Positions 24,373 to 33,376 of a DNA stretch of 64,000 nt are shown here, one piece after another. The notes under the pieces are model-generated. The model was not told where the DNA came from. It searched no databases and saw nothing but the letters and a program-made list of their open reading frames with translations. Position 1 is the first letter of the stretch. Each line of letters opens with the position of its first letter. The DNA is taken from NCBI RefSeq assembly GCF_003105155.1, contig NZ_QETK01000025.1, positions 17,673-81,672 on the forward strand. Reading direction: 5' to 3'. A program made the position numbers and the translations under genes. The DNA is from Pseudomonas sp. SDI. GTDB taxonomy: Bacteria; Pseudomonadota; Gammaproteobacteria; Pseudomonadales; Pseudomonadaceae.

Positions 24373-25512
24373 TTAGTCGATGAACTTCAGGTCCGACGGT
24401 GCCGGCTGATCCAGCACCTGCAGGGTCTTGCCGAGCAGCCCGTTCAGCGGGTCGCGTTTGATCACCAGCAGTTGGTTGCTCTTCTGATTGGCGATCAACA
24501 CGTAGCCCTGGCTCGGGTCCAGGGCAAACTCGCGCGGGTGATCGCCCTCCACCGACCGTCGTTGCAGAAACTGCAAGCTGCCATCCTTGGGGTTGACCAC
24601 GAACACCACCAGTTCGTTGGCGGTGCCGCGATTGCTCACATACAGGAAGCGCCCGTCGGCGGACAAGTGCAAGGCCCCGGCGGCCTTGGCCGCGGCGTCC
24701 GGCTGGTCGGTCAGCTCGACCAGCTGGCGCTGCACCAGGGTGCCGCCACGGTAGTCGAACACGGCCACCTGGGCGCTCATTTCCAGGGTCAGGTAGGCCT
24801 GTTTGCCATCGCTGGAGAACAGCAGGTGGCGTGGCCCGCTACCGGCTGGCAGGCTCACCGAAGCTGGAGTGGCCGGGCTCAGCGGAGCCTTGGGGTTGTC
24901 GCCGTTGTAGCGGTAGATGAACACCCGGTCGGCGCCCAGGTCGCTGGCAAACACATAGCGCCCGTCGCGCGACGACACCACCGAATGCACATGCGGCCCG
25001 GCCTGACGCTCAGGGTTAACCTTGCTGGCCGGATGCTGCAACTGCTGCACCGGTGCCGACAGCCGGCCATCGGCGGCCACCGGCAGTACGCTCAGGCTGC
25101 CGCCCGGATCGGGCTGCACGCCATAGTTGGCCACGAACAGGAAGCGCCCGTCGTGGCTGAGGCTGGAATGGGTCGGCTCATCGCCGTGGCTGCTGACCTG
25201 GCTGAGCGGGCTCAGTTGATAACCGGCCGGGGCGAGGCTGAAGCTGCTGACTTCGCCCTTGCCGGCACCGTTTTCGTTGACCACGAACAGCTGGCGGTGA
25301 TCGGCCGAGAGGGTCAACCAGGACGGATTGCGGCTGTTGAGCACCTGCAACGGAGTCGTATCGAGCCTGCCGCTGATGCTGTCGAAGCGGTAGCGGTACA
25401 GGCCTTCGCTGGCGCCGTCGGTGTAGCTGCCCAACAGCAGTTGGTGGCTGTGGGCCGGGGTGGTCAACAGCATGGCACTAGCGGTCAGCAGTATCGTCAG
25501 CAGGTGCGTCAT
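24373..25512 (-). CDS. Periplasmic lactonase family protein (7-bladed beta-propeller)
   Basis: A 379-residue protein of the 6-phosphogluconolactonase (Pgl/YbhE) beta-propeller family. A signal peptide (about 1-22, ending TPAHS) sends it to the periplasm, unlike the cytoplasmic Pgl enzyme. Repeated blades carry the family patterns NPSWLTLSADHRQLFVVNE, THSSLSHDGRFLFVANYG, AGPHVHSVVSSRDGRYVFASD, GSGPRHLLFSSDGKQAYL and HPREFALDPSQGYVLIANQ. The start at 25512 lies inside the end of the upstream small gene (35-bp overlap), so expression is probably coupled. The export signal argues against phosphogluconolactone as substrate; another sugar or aldonic lactone is more likely. Confidence 0.9.
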   Translation of the reverse strand: MTHLLTILLTASAMLLTTPAHSHQLLLGSYTDGASEGLYRYRFDSISGRLDTTPLQVLNSRNPSWLTLSADHRQLFVVNENGAGKGEVSSFSLAPAGYQLSPLSQVSSHGDEPTHSSLSHDGRFLFVANYGVQPDPGGSLSVLPVAADGRLSAPVQQLQHPASKVNPERQAGPHVHSVVSSRDGRYVFASDLGADRVFIYRYNGDNPKAPLSPATPASVSLPAGSGPRHLLFSSDGKQAYLTLEMSAQVAVFDYRGGTLVQRQLVELTDQPDAAAKAAGALHLSADGRFLYVSNRGTANELVVFVVNPKDGSLQFLQRRSVEGDHPREFALDPSQGYVLIANQKSNQLLVIKRDPLNGLLGKTLQVLDQPAPSDLKFID

Positions 25513-25774
25513 GGTCTTCTTGGTCTTCGTCCGGGGCGCGGAAGGCGCTCATCAAGACTAGACGATGCTCGCCCTGCTCGGTGTCGATCAACCAGTCCTG
25601 GCCATCGGCACGCGCCTGGTCGAGCTGGGCCGGGCTGAAGCTCCAGCGCTTGAGCGCGCGGCCATCCATCAGTTCGATGTGCAGGCCGGTGGCGTCGTGG
25701 GTGAATTCGAAGGCGTGCAAACCGTCGATCAGGAGCATGTCGCAGGTGTGCAGGGCTTGGCTAAGGGTGGTCAT
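25478..25774 (-). CDS. Small cytoplasmic protein, DUF5629-like
   Basis: A 98-residue acidic protein beginning MTTLSQALHTCDMLLIDGLH and containing HIELMDGRALKRWSFSPAQL. It has no signal peptide or membrane segment. It resembles the DUF5629 family of Pseudomonas, for which no function is known; the assignment is from memory of the sequence pattern. The ATG at 25774 is chosen because upstream codons in the frame run into a REP element. Its last 35 bases overlap the lactonase gene start. Confidence 0.75.
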   Translation of the reverse strand: MTTLSQALHTCDMLLIDGLHAFEFTHDATGLHIELMDGRALKRWSFSPAQLDQARADGQDWLIDTEQGEHRLVLMSAFRAPDEDQEDHDAPADDTADR

Positions 25775-25824
25775 GGGCGAGGATCTGGTTCCGGCAGGAA
25801 AGCCGGGATGATACCTCAAAAGCA

Positions 25825-25892
25825 GCGCGGGACGAGCCCGCTCCCAGAGGGGTGTAGGTGATCCCTCTGTAGGAGCGGGCTCGTCCCGCGAT
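25825..25892. repeat. REP pair
   Basis: GCGCGGGACGAGCCCGCT on the left and AGCGGGCTCGTCCCGCGAT on the right face each other around 30 bp that also contain a secondary CAGAGGG/CCCTCTG inverted repeat. It lies between the DUF5629-like gene and the end of the MMPL exporter gene. Confidence 0.85.
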
Positions 25893-25905
25893 GCAGACAC
25901 CTCGG

Positions 25906-28308
25906 TTAGTGGGCGAAGATCGACCCGCCCTGCTTGCCCGCCAGTTTCTCCGGCTTGATCAGGAACCGCGCCAGGGCCGGCAACAGCCACAGCGCACCGA
26001 ACATGTTCCAGAGCAGCATGAAGGTCAGCATCAGGCCCATGTCGGCCTGGAACTTGATCGCCGAGAAGATCCAGGTACACACACCGATCGCCAGGCACAG
26101 GCCGGTGAACAGTACCGCTTTACCGGTGGACTTCAGGGTCTGGTAGTAGGCCTCCTGCAACGGCATGCCGGCACGCAGGAAACTTTCCAGACGGCTGTAG
26201 ATGTAGATGCCGTAGTCGACACCGATACCCACCCCCAGCGCCACCACCGGCAAGGTCGCCACCTTCACCCCGATGCCCATGAAGGCCATCAGCGCGTTAC
26301 CCAGCACCGAGGTCAGCACCAGCGGCAGGACGATGCACAGGGTCGCGGCAAACGAGCGGAAGGTGATCATGCACATCACCGCCACACAGATGTACACCAG
26401 GATCAGGATGGTCAGCTCGGCCGACTTGATCACCTCGTTGGTGGCCGCCTCGATCCCGGCGTTACCGGCTGCCAGGAGGAACTCCAGGCCGTCCTTGTTG
26501 TGCTCGTCGGCGAAGGTTTTCACCGCGTTTACCACGCGGTCGAGGGTCTCGGCCTTGTGGTCGTTGAGGAACACCAGCACCGGTGCCAGCGAGCAGTCGG
26601 CGTTGTATAGGCCGTCGGCACGCGAGATCGAGCTGTTGAGCACATCCGGGTTACGCGACAAGGTCTCCCATTTCAGGTTGCCCTCGTTCATGCCCTTGAT
26701 CATCTGCTTGGACACGGTCACCAGCGAGATCGCCGACTGCACGCCCGGGGTGTTCTCCATCTTCCACATCAGCTCGTCGATCGGCGCCATGGTCGGGTAC
26801 ACCGAGCAGCCTTCGCTCTGGGTCTTGACCATCACCACCAGCACATCGGAACTGGTCGAGTAGTTGCCGATAATGAAGCTGTTGTCCTGGTTGTAGCGCG
26901 AATCCGGGCGCAGCTCCGGCGCGCCTTGGTCGAGGTCGCCGATCTTCAGGTTCTGGCTGTACCAGAGGCCGCCACCAAAGGCGAGCAAGGCCAGCACGAC
27001 GGACACCGGTGCCACCTTGGCACTGGCGAAGTTCGACAGCAGGCGCCAGAACGGATGTTCACGGGTTGCGTCCTTCTTGCTGCGCTCAATGGCCTTTTTG
27101 CTGATGCCGACATAGGAGATCGCTACCGGTAGCAGGATCAGGTTGGTGAAGACGATCACCGCCACGCCGATCGAAGCGCCGATGGCCAGTTCGCGAATCA
27201 CCCCGATGTCGATGATCAACAGGGTAATGAAGCCCACCGCGTCGGCGAGGATAGCGATCATCCCCGGCAGGAACAGCTGGCGGAAGGTGCGTCGCGCGGC
27301 GGTCAGGGCGTTGTCGGCGTCGCTGGACTGCAAGGCGATGCCGTTGATCTTCTGCACCCCGTGCGAAATGCCGATGGCGAAGATCAGGAACGGCACCAGC
27401 ATCGAGTACGGGTCCAGGCCGAAGCCCACCGCGTGCATCAGGCCGAGCTGCCAGACCACCGCCACCAGGGTGGTGATCAGCACTGCGATGGTGCTGCGGA
27501 TGCACCAGGTAAACCAGTACAGCAGGATCCAGGTGATGACCAGGGCGATACCGAAGAACATCGCCACCATCATCAGGCCGTCGATCAGGTCGCCGACCTT
27601 CTTCGCGAAGCCGACGATGTGGATCTTCACGTGCGGGTTCTGCGCCTGGAACTTGTCGCGGATCTTCTCTTCCAGCTGGTGTGAGAACGCCTGGTAGTCG
27701 AGCTTGACCTGTTTGCCCTGGTCCTGCGGATCGGGGTAGGACTCCAGCAACGGAATATCGATGATGCTCGACTTGAAGTTGTTCGCCACCAACCGGCCGA
27801 CCTGACCGGACTTGAGCACGTTGTTGCGCAAGTCTTCGAGGCTGTCCTCGGAGCCGTCGTAGGTCTGCGGAATCACCTCGCCACCGGCAAAGCCTTCCTC
27901 GGTCACTTCGGTCCAGCGCACACTGGGGCTCCACAGCGACTTGAGGCCGGAGCGGTCGACGCCGGGGATGTAGAACACCTCGTCGTGGATCTGGCGCAAG
28001 GTCTCCATGTAGTCCTTGCTGAAGATGTCGCCGTTGGTCGACTCCACCGAAATACGCACCGTGTTGCCGAGGTTGGCCAGGTCGTTACGGTGTTCGAGCA
28101 TGTTCTGGATGAACGGGTGCTCCAGCGGGATCATCTTCTCGAAGCTGGTCGAGGGGCGGATCAGCGTGGCCTGCCAGAACAGGAAGATACTCACCAGCAG
28201 GCAAATACCGATGACCACCGGACGATTGTTGAAGATCAGGCGCTCGAGCAGGGTCGCTTTGCCCTGATGGTGTTGCTGATTCATGTCGATCGACTCCCGA
28301 CTGGTCAT
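25906..28308 (-). CDS. MMPL/RND-superfamily exporter
   Basis: An 800-residue inner-membrane transporter with two six-helix halves. The first half has a large periplasmic loop after helix 1 and then DPYSMLVPFLIFAIGISHGVQ; the second has the matching VATLPVVALGVGIGVDYGIY, the conserved RND/MMPL helix-4 pattern with the proton-relay acid (GVDYGIY). Such proteins move lipids, hopanoids or hydrophobic compounds. The ATG at 28308 overlaps the stop of the upstream propeller gene (ATGA), which decides the start; an ATG at 28284 is an alternative. In Pseudomonas this family is usually encoded with YCF48-like, DUF1302 and DUF1329 genes; only the YCF48 partner is here. Confidence 0.92.
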   Translation of the reverse strand: MTSRESIDMNQQHHQGKATLLERLIFNNRPVVIGICLLVSIFLFWQATLIRPSTSFEKMIPLEHPFIQNMLEHRNDLANLGNTVRISVESTNGDIFSKDYMETLRQIHDEVFYIPGVDRSGLKSLWSPSVRWTEVTEEGFAGGEVIPQTYDGSEDSLEDLRNNVLKSGQVGRLVANNFKSSIIDIPLLESYPDPQDQGKQVKLDYQAFSHQLEEKIRDKFQAQNPHVKIHIVGFAKKVGDLIDGLMMVAMFFGIALVITWILLYWFTWCIRSTIAVLITTLVAVVWQLGLMHAVGFGLDPYSMLVPFLIFAIGISHGVQKINGIALQSSDADNALTAARRTFRQLFLPGMIAILADAVGFITLLIIDIGVIRELAIGASIGVAVIVFTNLILLPVAISYVGISKKAIERSKKDATREHPFWRLLSNFASAKVAPVSVVLALLAFGGGLWYSQNLKIGDLDQGAPELRPDSRYNQDNSFIIGNYSTSSDVLVVMVKTQSEGCSVYPTMAPIDELMWKMENTPGVQSAISLVTVSKQMIKGMNEGNLKWETLSRNPDVLNSSISRADGLYNADCSLAPVLVFLNDHKAETLDRVVNAVKTFADEHNKDGLEFLLAAGNAGIEAATNEVIKSAELTILILVYICVAVMCMITFRSFAATLCIVLPLVLTSVLGNALMAFMGIGVKVATLPVVALGVGIGVDYGIYIYSRLESFLRAGMPLQEAYYQTLKSTGKAVLFTGLCLAIGVCTWIFSAIKFQADMGLMLTFMLLWNMFGALWLLPALARFLIKPEKLAGKQGGSIFAH

Positions 28309-29369
28309 GGTTGCACCCTCTCGGCACCGGTTGCCGTGGCGGCATGCTCGCCGCCCTGGCCGACCACGATCAGGTTGCCGTCCGCCACCGCAGTCACGGC
28401 CGACAGCGCCAGGCGATCGGCGCGATTGACCACGCTGAAGCTGACCCCGTCGTCGCCGCTGCGCAGCACGGTGCCGCCGTTGCCGACTAATACCAGGCTG
28501 CCATCATCGAGAAGCGTAGCGCCTGCCAGGCCGAATTCGAGCGGGCCGCGTACCCCTTGCAGCGGGACTTGCTGCCAACTGTTGCCAAAATCGCTGGAAC
28601 GGTAGAGGTTGCCGCGCAGGCCATAGGCCAGCAGGGTGTTGGCCTGGGCGGTGCCGATCACGCCGAAAAAGGTGCCTTCGTATGGGCTTTGCAGTTTTTC
28701 CCAGGTCTGGCCGAAATCGCTGGAGCGGAACAGGCTGCCTTGTTCGCCAACCACGAACAGGCCGGCGTCCTTGACCGCGGCGATGCCATTGAGGTGGAGT
28801 TGATCCGGGTTATCGAGGCGTTCGCTGATGTCTTGCCAGTGCTTGCCGCCATCGGTGGTTTCCAGGGTGGCGCCATAGGCACCGACCGCGATGCCGTGTT
28901 CGGCGTTCTGGAACCAGACGTCGAGCAGCGGCGCTTCGCGCTGCAGGTCTTCGAACTGTTTGCTCCAGGTGGCGCCGCCGTCGTCGCTGGCGAGGATCTG
29001 CGCATCGTGACCGACCGCCCAGCCGTGCTTGGCGTCGACGAAGTAGACTGCCGTGAGCAACTGCCGGGTCGGCACCCGGGCCTGGCTCCAGCTGTTGCCT
29101 TGGTCGTCGGAGAAGAGGATATGGCCACGGTCGCCGACGGCCACCAGGCGCGTGCCGGCCTTGGCGATGTCGATCAGCAGGCTGCGTTCAGCCTTGGCCG
29201 AGGTTTGTGAATAGAGGGTCTTGGTCGTATCGTCGCCTTGTGCGGCGTCGACGCTATCGGCCAGCAGCCCCATTGCCAGTGCCAGCAGGGCGCCAGTGGC
29301 CAGCGCAGTAGCGGCTGCCCTTCCACGCCGTGCCCCCTGAATGGCGTGTGCCATGACAGGCTCACTCAT
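28305..29369 (-). CDS. YCF48-like exported beta-propeller protein
   Basis: A 354-residue secreted or periplasmic protein with a cleavable signal (hydrophobic core about residues 19-42, ending DSVDAAQG). It consists of repeated blades with the BNR/Asp-box pattern S-x-D-x-G-x-x-W: SDDQGNSW, SDDGGATW, TTDGGKHW, SSDFGQTW, SSDFGNSW. This is the YCF48/HCF136-type photosystem-assembly fold, which in Proteobacteria accompanies MMPL exporters; it may bind substrate or dock the pump to the outer membrane. Start at 29369; a later ATG at 29354 would give a shorter signal N-terminus. It overlaps the exporter gene by four bases. Confidence 0.9.
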   Translation of the reverse strand: MSEPVMAHAIQGARRGRAAATALATGALLALAMGLLADSVDAAQGDDTTKTLYSQTSAKAERSLLIDIAKAGTRLVAVGDRGHILFSDDQGNSWSQARVPTRQLLTAVYFVDAKHGWAVGHDAQILASDDGGATWSKQFEDLQREAPLLDVWFQNAEHGIAVGAYGATLETTDGGKHWQDISERLDNPDQLHLNGIAAVKDAGLFVVGEQGSLFRSSDFGQTWEKLQSPYEGTFFGVIGTAQANTLLAYGLRGNLYRSSDFGNSWQQVPLQGVRGPLEFGLAGATLLDDGSLVLVGNGGTVLRSGDDGVSFSVVNRADRLALSAVTAVADGNLIVVGQGGEHAATATGAERVQP

Positions 29370-29522
29370 AGACCTCTCCCACGATTATTGTTATTTGGGT
29401 AGTGCCTGCGGGGCTGAAAGTACCTGAATAGAGCCCCGCGAATGTAGAGCTCAAGCTAACAGGCTTTGGAAATGGATGACAACGCGGTTGTCGTTATCTT
29501 TTGTTAAGACGGCCTGCAATGC

Positions 29523-29587
29523 ATCGCGGGACGAGCCCGCTCCCACAGGGTTCGCGCAACCTTGTGGGAGCGGGCTCGCCCCGCGAT
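29523..29587. repeat. REP pair
   Basis: ATCGCGGGACGAGCCCGCTC and the inverse GAGCGGGCTCGCCCCGCGAT, with the flanking CCCACAGGG/CCTTGTGGG extending the arms, form a nearly complete inverted pair. One base of the right arm has changed (CTCGCCCC in place of CTCGTCCC). It separates pepN from the YCF48-like gene. Confidence 0.85.
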
Positions 29588-29604
29588 TAGTCACGAGCGA
29601 AGAC

Positions 29605-32262
29605 TCAAGCCAGGCTCTTGCTCACCACTTCGAACACATCGCTGGACAACGCACCCGAGCCACGGATCCGCTCAAGCTCGGCTTTCATCAGCGCCTGACG
29701 CGCTGCGTCGTACTTGCGCCAGCGGGTCAGCGGTGCCAATTGCCGCGAGGCAATCTGCGGGTTCAGGGCATTCAGCTCGATCACCAGGTCCGCCAGGAAG
29801 CGATACCCCGAACCGTCCGCCGCGTGGAAGTTGATCAGGTTCTGTCCGGCAAACGCCCCCACCAACGCCCGGACCTTGTTCGGGTTCTTCAAGGTGAATG
29901 CCGGATGCTCCATCAGCTTGCGCACCCGCGCCAGGCCGCCCGGCAAGGTGCTGGCGGCCTGCACGCTGAACCACTGATCCATGACCAGCGGGTTGTCCTT
30001 GAAGTGCTCGGCGAAGGTGTCCAGGGCCTTGGCACGCTCGGCCTCGAACGGCGAGTTGACCAGCACGGCCAGCGCCGTCAGGCGCTCGGTCATGTTGTCA
30101 CAGGCGTCGAACTGTTCCAGGGTCGCTTCCAGCACCTGCGACTTGCCGCTGAGCATCAGGTACGACAGCACGATGTTCTGCAAACCACGCCGGGCGAAAT
30201 GCTCGGCCTCGGCCACATACGCGGTTGCCCGCGATACCGCCCGGTTGGCCTGGTAACGCGCCCACAAGGCATCGAACAGCTGCGCGGCCAGTTGCTGGCG
30301 GGCGAACTCGCGGGCCGCATGAATGGCATCGACATCGGCCACTTCGCTGATTTCGGTGAGGTACGCCTCGCTTGGCAGCGAGAGCATTTCGGCAACCATC
30401 GCCGGGTCCAGTTGCTCGTTGGCCAGTACGCTGCCCAGCGCCGTCACCAGGCGCTGATCGAGGCGTAGGGCAACGCCCTGTTGATACTGACCGATCAGCT
30501 CCTGCAATACCTGCACCGACAACTGCTGGCCGGCTTCCCAGCGGTTGAAGCCATCGCTGTCGTGCTGCATGAGGAACATCAGCTGGTCGCGGTCGTACGG
30601 GAAACTCAGCTTCACCGGCGCACTGAAGCCGCGCAGCAACGACGGCAACGGCTTGGCAGCAACCCCGACGAAGGTGAAGGTCTGCTCGGCTTCGGTCACC
30701 GACAGCACCCGGCTGCTGCCCTGCGCCGCCGCTTCGCCGCTCAGGCGCAGGGCGATGTCGTTGCCCTGGGCATCGAGCAGGCCGAGCTCGACCGGAATCA
30801 CGAACGGCAGCTTTTCGACCTTGTCCGGGGTGGCCGGGCAGCTCTGGCGGAAGCTCAGGCTGTAGGTTTGCGCAGCGCTGTCATACGCCTCGCTAACCTG
30901 CAAGCGCGGCGTACCAGCCTGGCTGTACCAGCGTTTGAACTGGCTGAGGTCGACACCGTTGGCATCTTCCATGGCCTTGATGAAGTCGTCGCAGGTGACT
31001 GCCTGGCCGTCATGCCGCTCGAAGTACAGGTCGCTGCCCTTGCGGAAGCCCGCGTTGCCGAGCAGGGTACGCACCATGCGCACCACCTCCGAACCCTTCT
31101 CGTACACGGTCAGGGTGTAGAAGTTGGAGATTTCGATAAAGCTGTCGGGACGCACCGCGTGGGCCATCGGCCCGGCATCTTCGGCGAACTGGTGGGTACG
31201 CAGGTAGGCTACGTCCTCAATGCGCTTGACCGTGCGCGAGTTCATGTCGGCGCTGAATTCGGCGTCGCGGAACACCGTAAAGCCTTCCTTGAGCGACAGC
31301 TGGAACCAGTCGCGGCAGGTCACGCGATTGCCCGACCAGTTGTGGAAGTATTCGTGGGCGACCACCGCCTCGACGCGCTGGTGCGCGGCATCGGTGGCGG
31401 TTTCGGCGCGGGCCAGCACGCAACTGGAGTTGAAGATGTTCAGGCCCTTGTTTTCCATGGCGCCCATGTTGAAGTCGTTGACCGCGACGATCATGAAGAT
31501 GTCCAGGTCGTACTCGCGGCCATAGACTTCTTCGTCCCAGCGCATCGACTTCTTCAGGCTGGTCATGGCGTGGCTGCACTTGTCGATGTTTTCTGGCTCG
31601 ACATAGATGCGCAGGGTCACGTCGCGCCCCGACTGACGGGTAAAGGTGTCTTCGATGCACCACAGGTCGCCCGCCACCAGCGCAAACAGGTAGGCCGGTT
31701 TCATGAACGGGTCTTCCCAGGTGGCCCAGTGCCGACCGTCGGTCTGCGGGCCGCTGCCCACCGGGTTGCCATTGGACAGCAGCACCGGATAGCGATGCTG
31801 CTCGGCGATCACCGTGGTGGTGAAGGTGCTCATCACGTCCGGACGATCGAGGTAATAGGTGATCTTGCGGAAACCCTCGGCCTCGCACTGGGTGCAGAAC
31901 ATGCCGCCGGACTTGTACAGGCCTTCGAGGGCGGTATTGCGCTCCGGGTGGATCTTCACGCTGGTGTCCAGGGTGAAGCACGCGGCGGTCGGCTGCAGGG
32001 TCAGGTGGCTGTCGCTGAGCTGGTACTCGCCAGCCGCCAGCTCGCGATTTTCCAGCGCGACGCTGAGCAGTTCGAGTTGCTGGCCGTCGAGCACCAGCGG
32101 CGGCAAGTCAGCGCCGCGCGCCGGGTTGCGGCGCATGAGCAACTGCGCATGAACCAGGCTGTAATCCTCGAACAGCTCGAAGGTCAGGTGGGTCTCGTCA
32201 ATCAGGTACTCGGGCGCCTGATAGTCCTTGAGGTAGATCACTTGCGGCTGATCGGTACGCAT
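29605..32262 (-). CDS. pepN: Aminopeptidase N
   Basis: Cytoplasmic M1 zinc metallopeptidase of 885 residues that trims N-terminal residues from peptides. GAMEN is at 267-271 and the zinc site HEYFH at 303-307, with the third ligand glutamate in LKEGFTVFRDAEFS; a catalytic tyrosine lies in FYTLTVYEKGSEVVRM. The C-terminal superhelical domain is complete and the length matches gammaproteobacterial PepN. The ATG at 32262 follows AAGGA. It lies 12 bp after the DUF2797 gene and is the last gene of a leftward run. Confidence 0.97.
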   Translation of the reverse strand: MRTDQPQVIYLKDYQAPEYLIDETHLTFELFEDYSLVHAQLLMRRNPARGADLPPLVLDGQQLELLSVALENRELAAGEYQLSDSHLTLQPTAACFTLDTSVKIHPERNTALEGLYKSGGMFCTQCEAEGFRKITYYLDRPDVMSTFTTTVIAEQHRYPVLLSNGNPVGSGPQTDGRHWATWEDPFMKPAYLFALVAGDLWCIEDTFTRQSGRDVTLRIYVEPENIDKCSHAMTSLKKSMRWDEEVYGREYDLDIFMIVAVNDFNMGAMENKGLNIFNSSCVLARAETATDAAHQRVEAVVAHEYFHNWSGNRVTCRDWFQLSLKEGFTVFRDAEFSADMNSRTVKRIEDVAYLRTHQFAEDAGPMAHAVRPDSFIEISNFYTLTVYEKGSEVVRMVRTLLGNAGFRKGSDLYFERHDGQAVTCDDFIKAMEDANGVDLSQFKRWYSQAGTPRLQVSEAYDSAAQTYSLSFRQSCPATPDKVEKLPFVIPVELGLLDAQGNDIALRLSGEAAAQGSSRVLSVTEAEQTFTFVGVAAKPLPSLLRGFSAPVKLSFPYDRDQLMFLMQHDSDGFNRWEAGQQLSVQVLQELIGQYQQGVALRLDQRLVTALGSVLANEQLDPAMVAEMLSLPSEAYLTEISEVADVDAIHAAREFARQQLAAQLFDALWARYQANRAVSRATAYVAEAEHFARRGLQNIVLSYLMLSGKSQVLEATLEQFDACDNMTERLTALAVLVNSPFEAERAKALDTFAEHFKDNPLVMDQWFSVQAASTLPGGLARVRKLMEHPAFTLKNPNKVRALVGAFAGQNLINFHAADGSGYRFLADLVIELNALNPQIASRQLAPLTRWRKYDAARQALMKAELERIRGSGALSSDVFEVVSKSLA

Positions 32263-32274
32263 GTGGCGGTCCTT

Positions 32275-33072
32275 TTACTGATGCACGGCCAGCTGGTAGG
32301 CCGTGTACTTGCGAATGTTGATCACACCGGTATCGAAGATCAGGTACTGGCCCTTGATGCCCAGCAGGGTGCCTTCGGCCACGGGATTCTTGTCCAGGTT
32401 GAAGCTGGCGATCTTGCTCGGATACGCCTCGACCGGATAGCGGATTTCGACGGGCTCGGCGTCAGTCAGCGGCTGGATCGCCTGTAGGCCGAATCGCTCC
32501 TGCAATGCCTTGAAACCTTCGCCACAGCTGTCGAACAACTGCTCGCGCACCGCCACCAGGTCGACCGCCTCGGCCTCGCCCTTGAGCAGCGCACGCCAGT
32601 TGGTGCGGTCGGCAACCTGACTGCGGAACAGGTCTTCGACCAGCCCGGACTGCTGCCGGGTGGCCACCCGCACAATGGGCAGGGCCTGGCTGGCGCCCTG
32701 GTCGAGCCAGCGCGTGGGCAATTGGCTGGCGCGGGTGATACCGACCTTGATGCCCGACGAGTTGGCCAGGTACACCACGTGGTCGGTCATGCAGAACTGC
32801 TCGCCCCAGGACGGCTCACGGCAGGTGCCCTGCGCGTAGTGGCACTTTTCCGGGGCCATGATGCACACGTCGCACTGCGCCAGCTTGGTCATGCACGGGT
32901 AGCAGTAGCCCTGGCTGAAGCTGGTTTTGGTCTTGCGCCCGCAATGGCAGCAGTGGATCGCGCCCAGGTACTCAAGGCGCACGGTCTGACCCAGCATCGG
33001 GTTGACCGGCAGCTCCACGTCGCCCAGGCGAAACGCGTATTGCACGACCGGCGTCTCGAGACGCGCGGACAT
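32275..33072 (-). CDS. DUF2797 family protein, cysteine-rich
   Basis: A 265-residue protein of the DUF2797 family. A cluster of cysteines near residues 41-76 (CCHCGRK, GYCYPCMTK, CDVCIM) followed by GTC suggests one or two zinc sites. It is followed by HVVYLANSSGIKVGITR, which resembles the core of GIY-YIG/T5orf172-type nucleases. The ATG at 33072 lacks a clear ribosome site; a TTG at 33105, overlapping the stop of the DUF1315 gene and adding IEVGRGSISKM, is a serious alternative and would make the two genes coupled. Function unknown. Confidence 0.85.
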   Translation of the reverse strand: MSARLETPVVQYAFRLGDVELPVNPMLGQTVRLEYLGAIHCCHCGRKTKTSFSQGYCYPCMTKLAQCDVCIMAPEKCHYAQGTCREPSWGEQFCMTDHVVYLANSSGIKVGITRASQLPTRWLDQGASQALPIVRVATRQQSGLVEDLFRSQVADRTNWRALLKGEAEAVDLVAVREQLFDSCGEGFKALQERFGLQAIQPLTDAEPVEIRYPVEAYPSKIASFNLDKNPVAEGTLLGIKGQYLIFDTGVINIRKYTAYQLAVHQ

Positions 33073-33101
33073 TTTACTGATGGAACCGCGGCCGACTTCG
33101 A

Positions 33102-33362
33102 TCAATGGATCGCGTCCGACTTGAACAGGATGTTCGGCACCGGCGCCGACTTCGAGGCACATTCCTGCGGGCCCATGTAGCCGGTACGCTGCTCTTCCGG
33201 CAGGTTCTGGATTTCCCAGGCAATCACCGCCTGCAACGACAGCTCTTTCTGCTCGGTGGTGAGCTTGCGCCCGTCGGACCATTTACCGAGCTCCACCGCC
33301 AGTTTCAGGCTCTGGTAGATCTCCGGGGTGATGTTTTCGATCATTTGCGCAAAAGTGGACAT
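33102..33362 (-). CDS. DUF1315 (YeaC-like) family protein
   Basis: An 86-residue protein beginning MSTFAQMIENITPEIYQSLK and containing AVELGKWSDGRKLTTEQKEL and ENLPEEQRTGYM-like text (EIQNLPEEQRTGYMG), the DUF1315 pattern. The start at 33362 has GGGAG six bases upstream; an ATG six codons earlier has no such site. Its function is not known. It sits 14 bp after the rhomboid gene and directly before DUF2797. Confidence 0.9.
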   Translation of the reverse strand: MSTFAQMIENITPEIYQSLKLAVELGKWSDGRKLTTEQKELSLQAVIAWEIQNLPEEQRTGYMGPQECASKSAPVPNILFKSDAIH

Positions 33363-33376
33363 AGCGTCTCCCAAAA

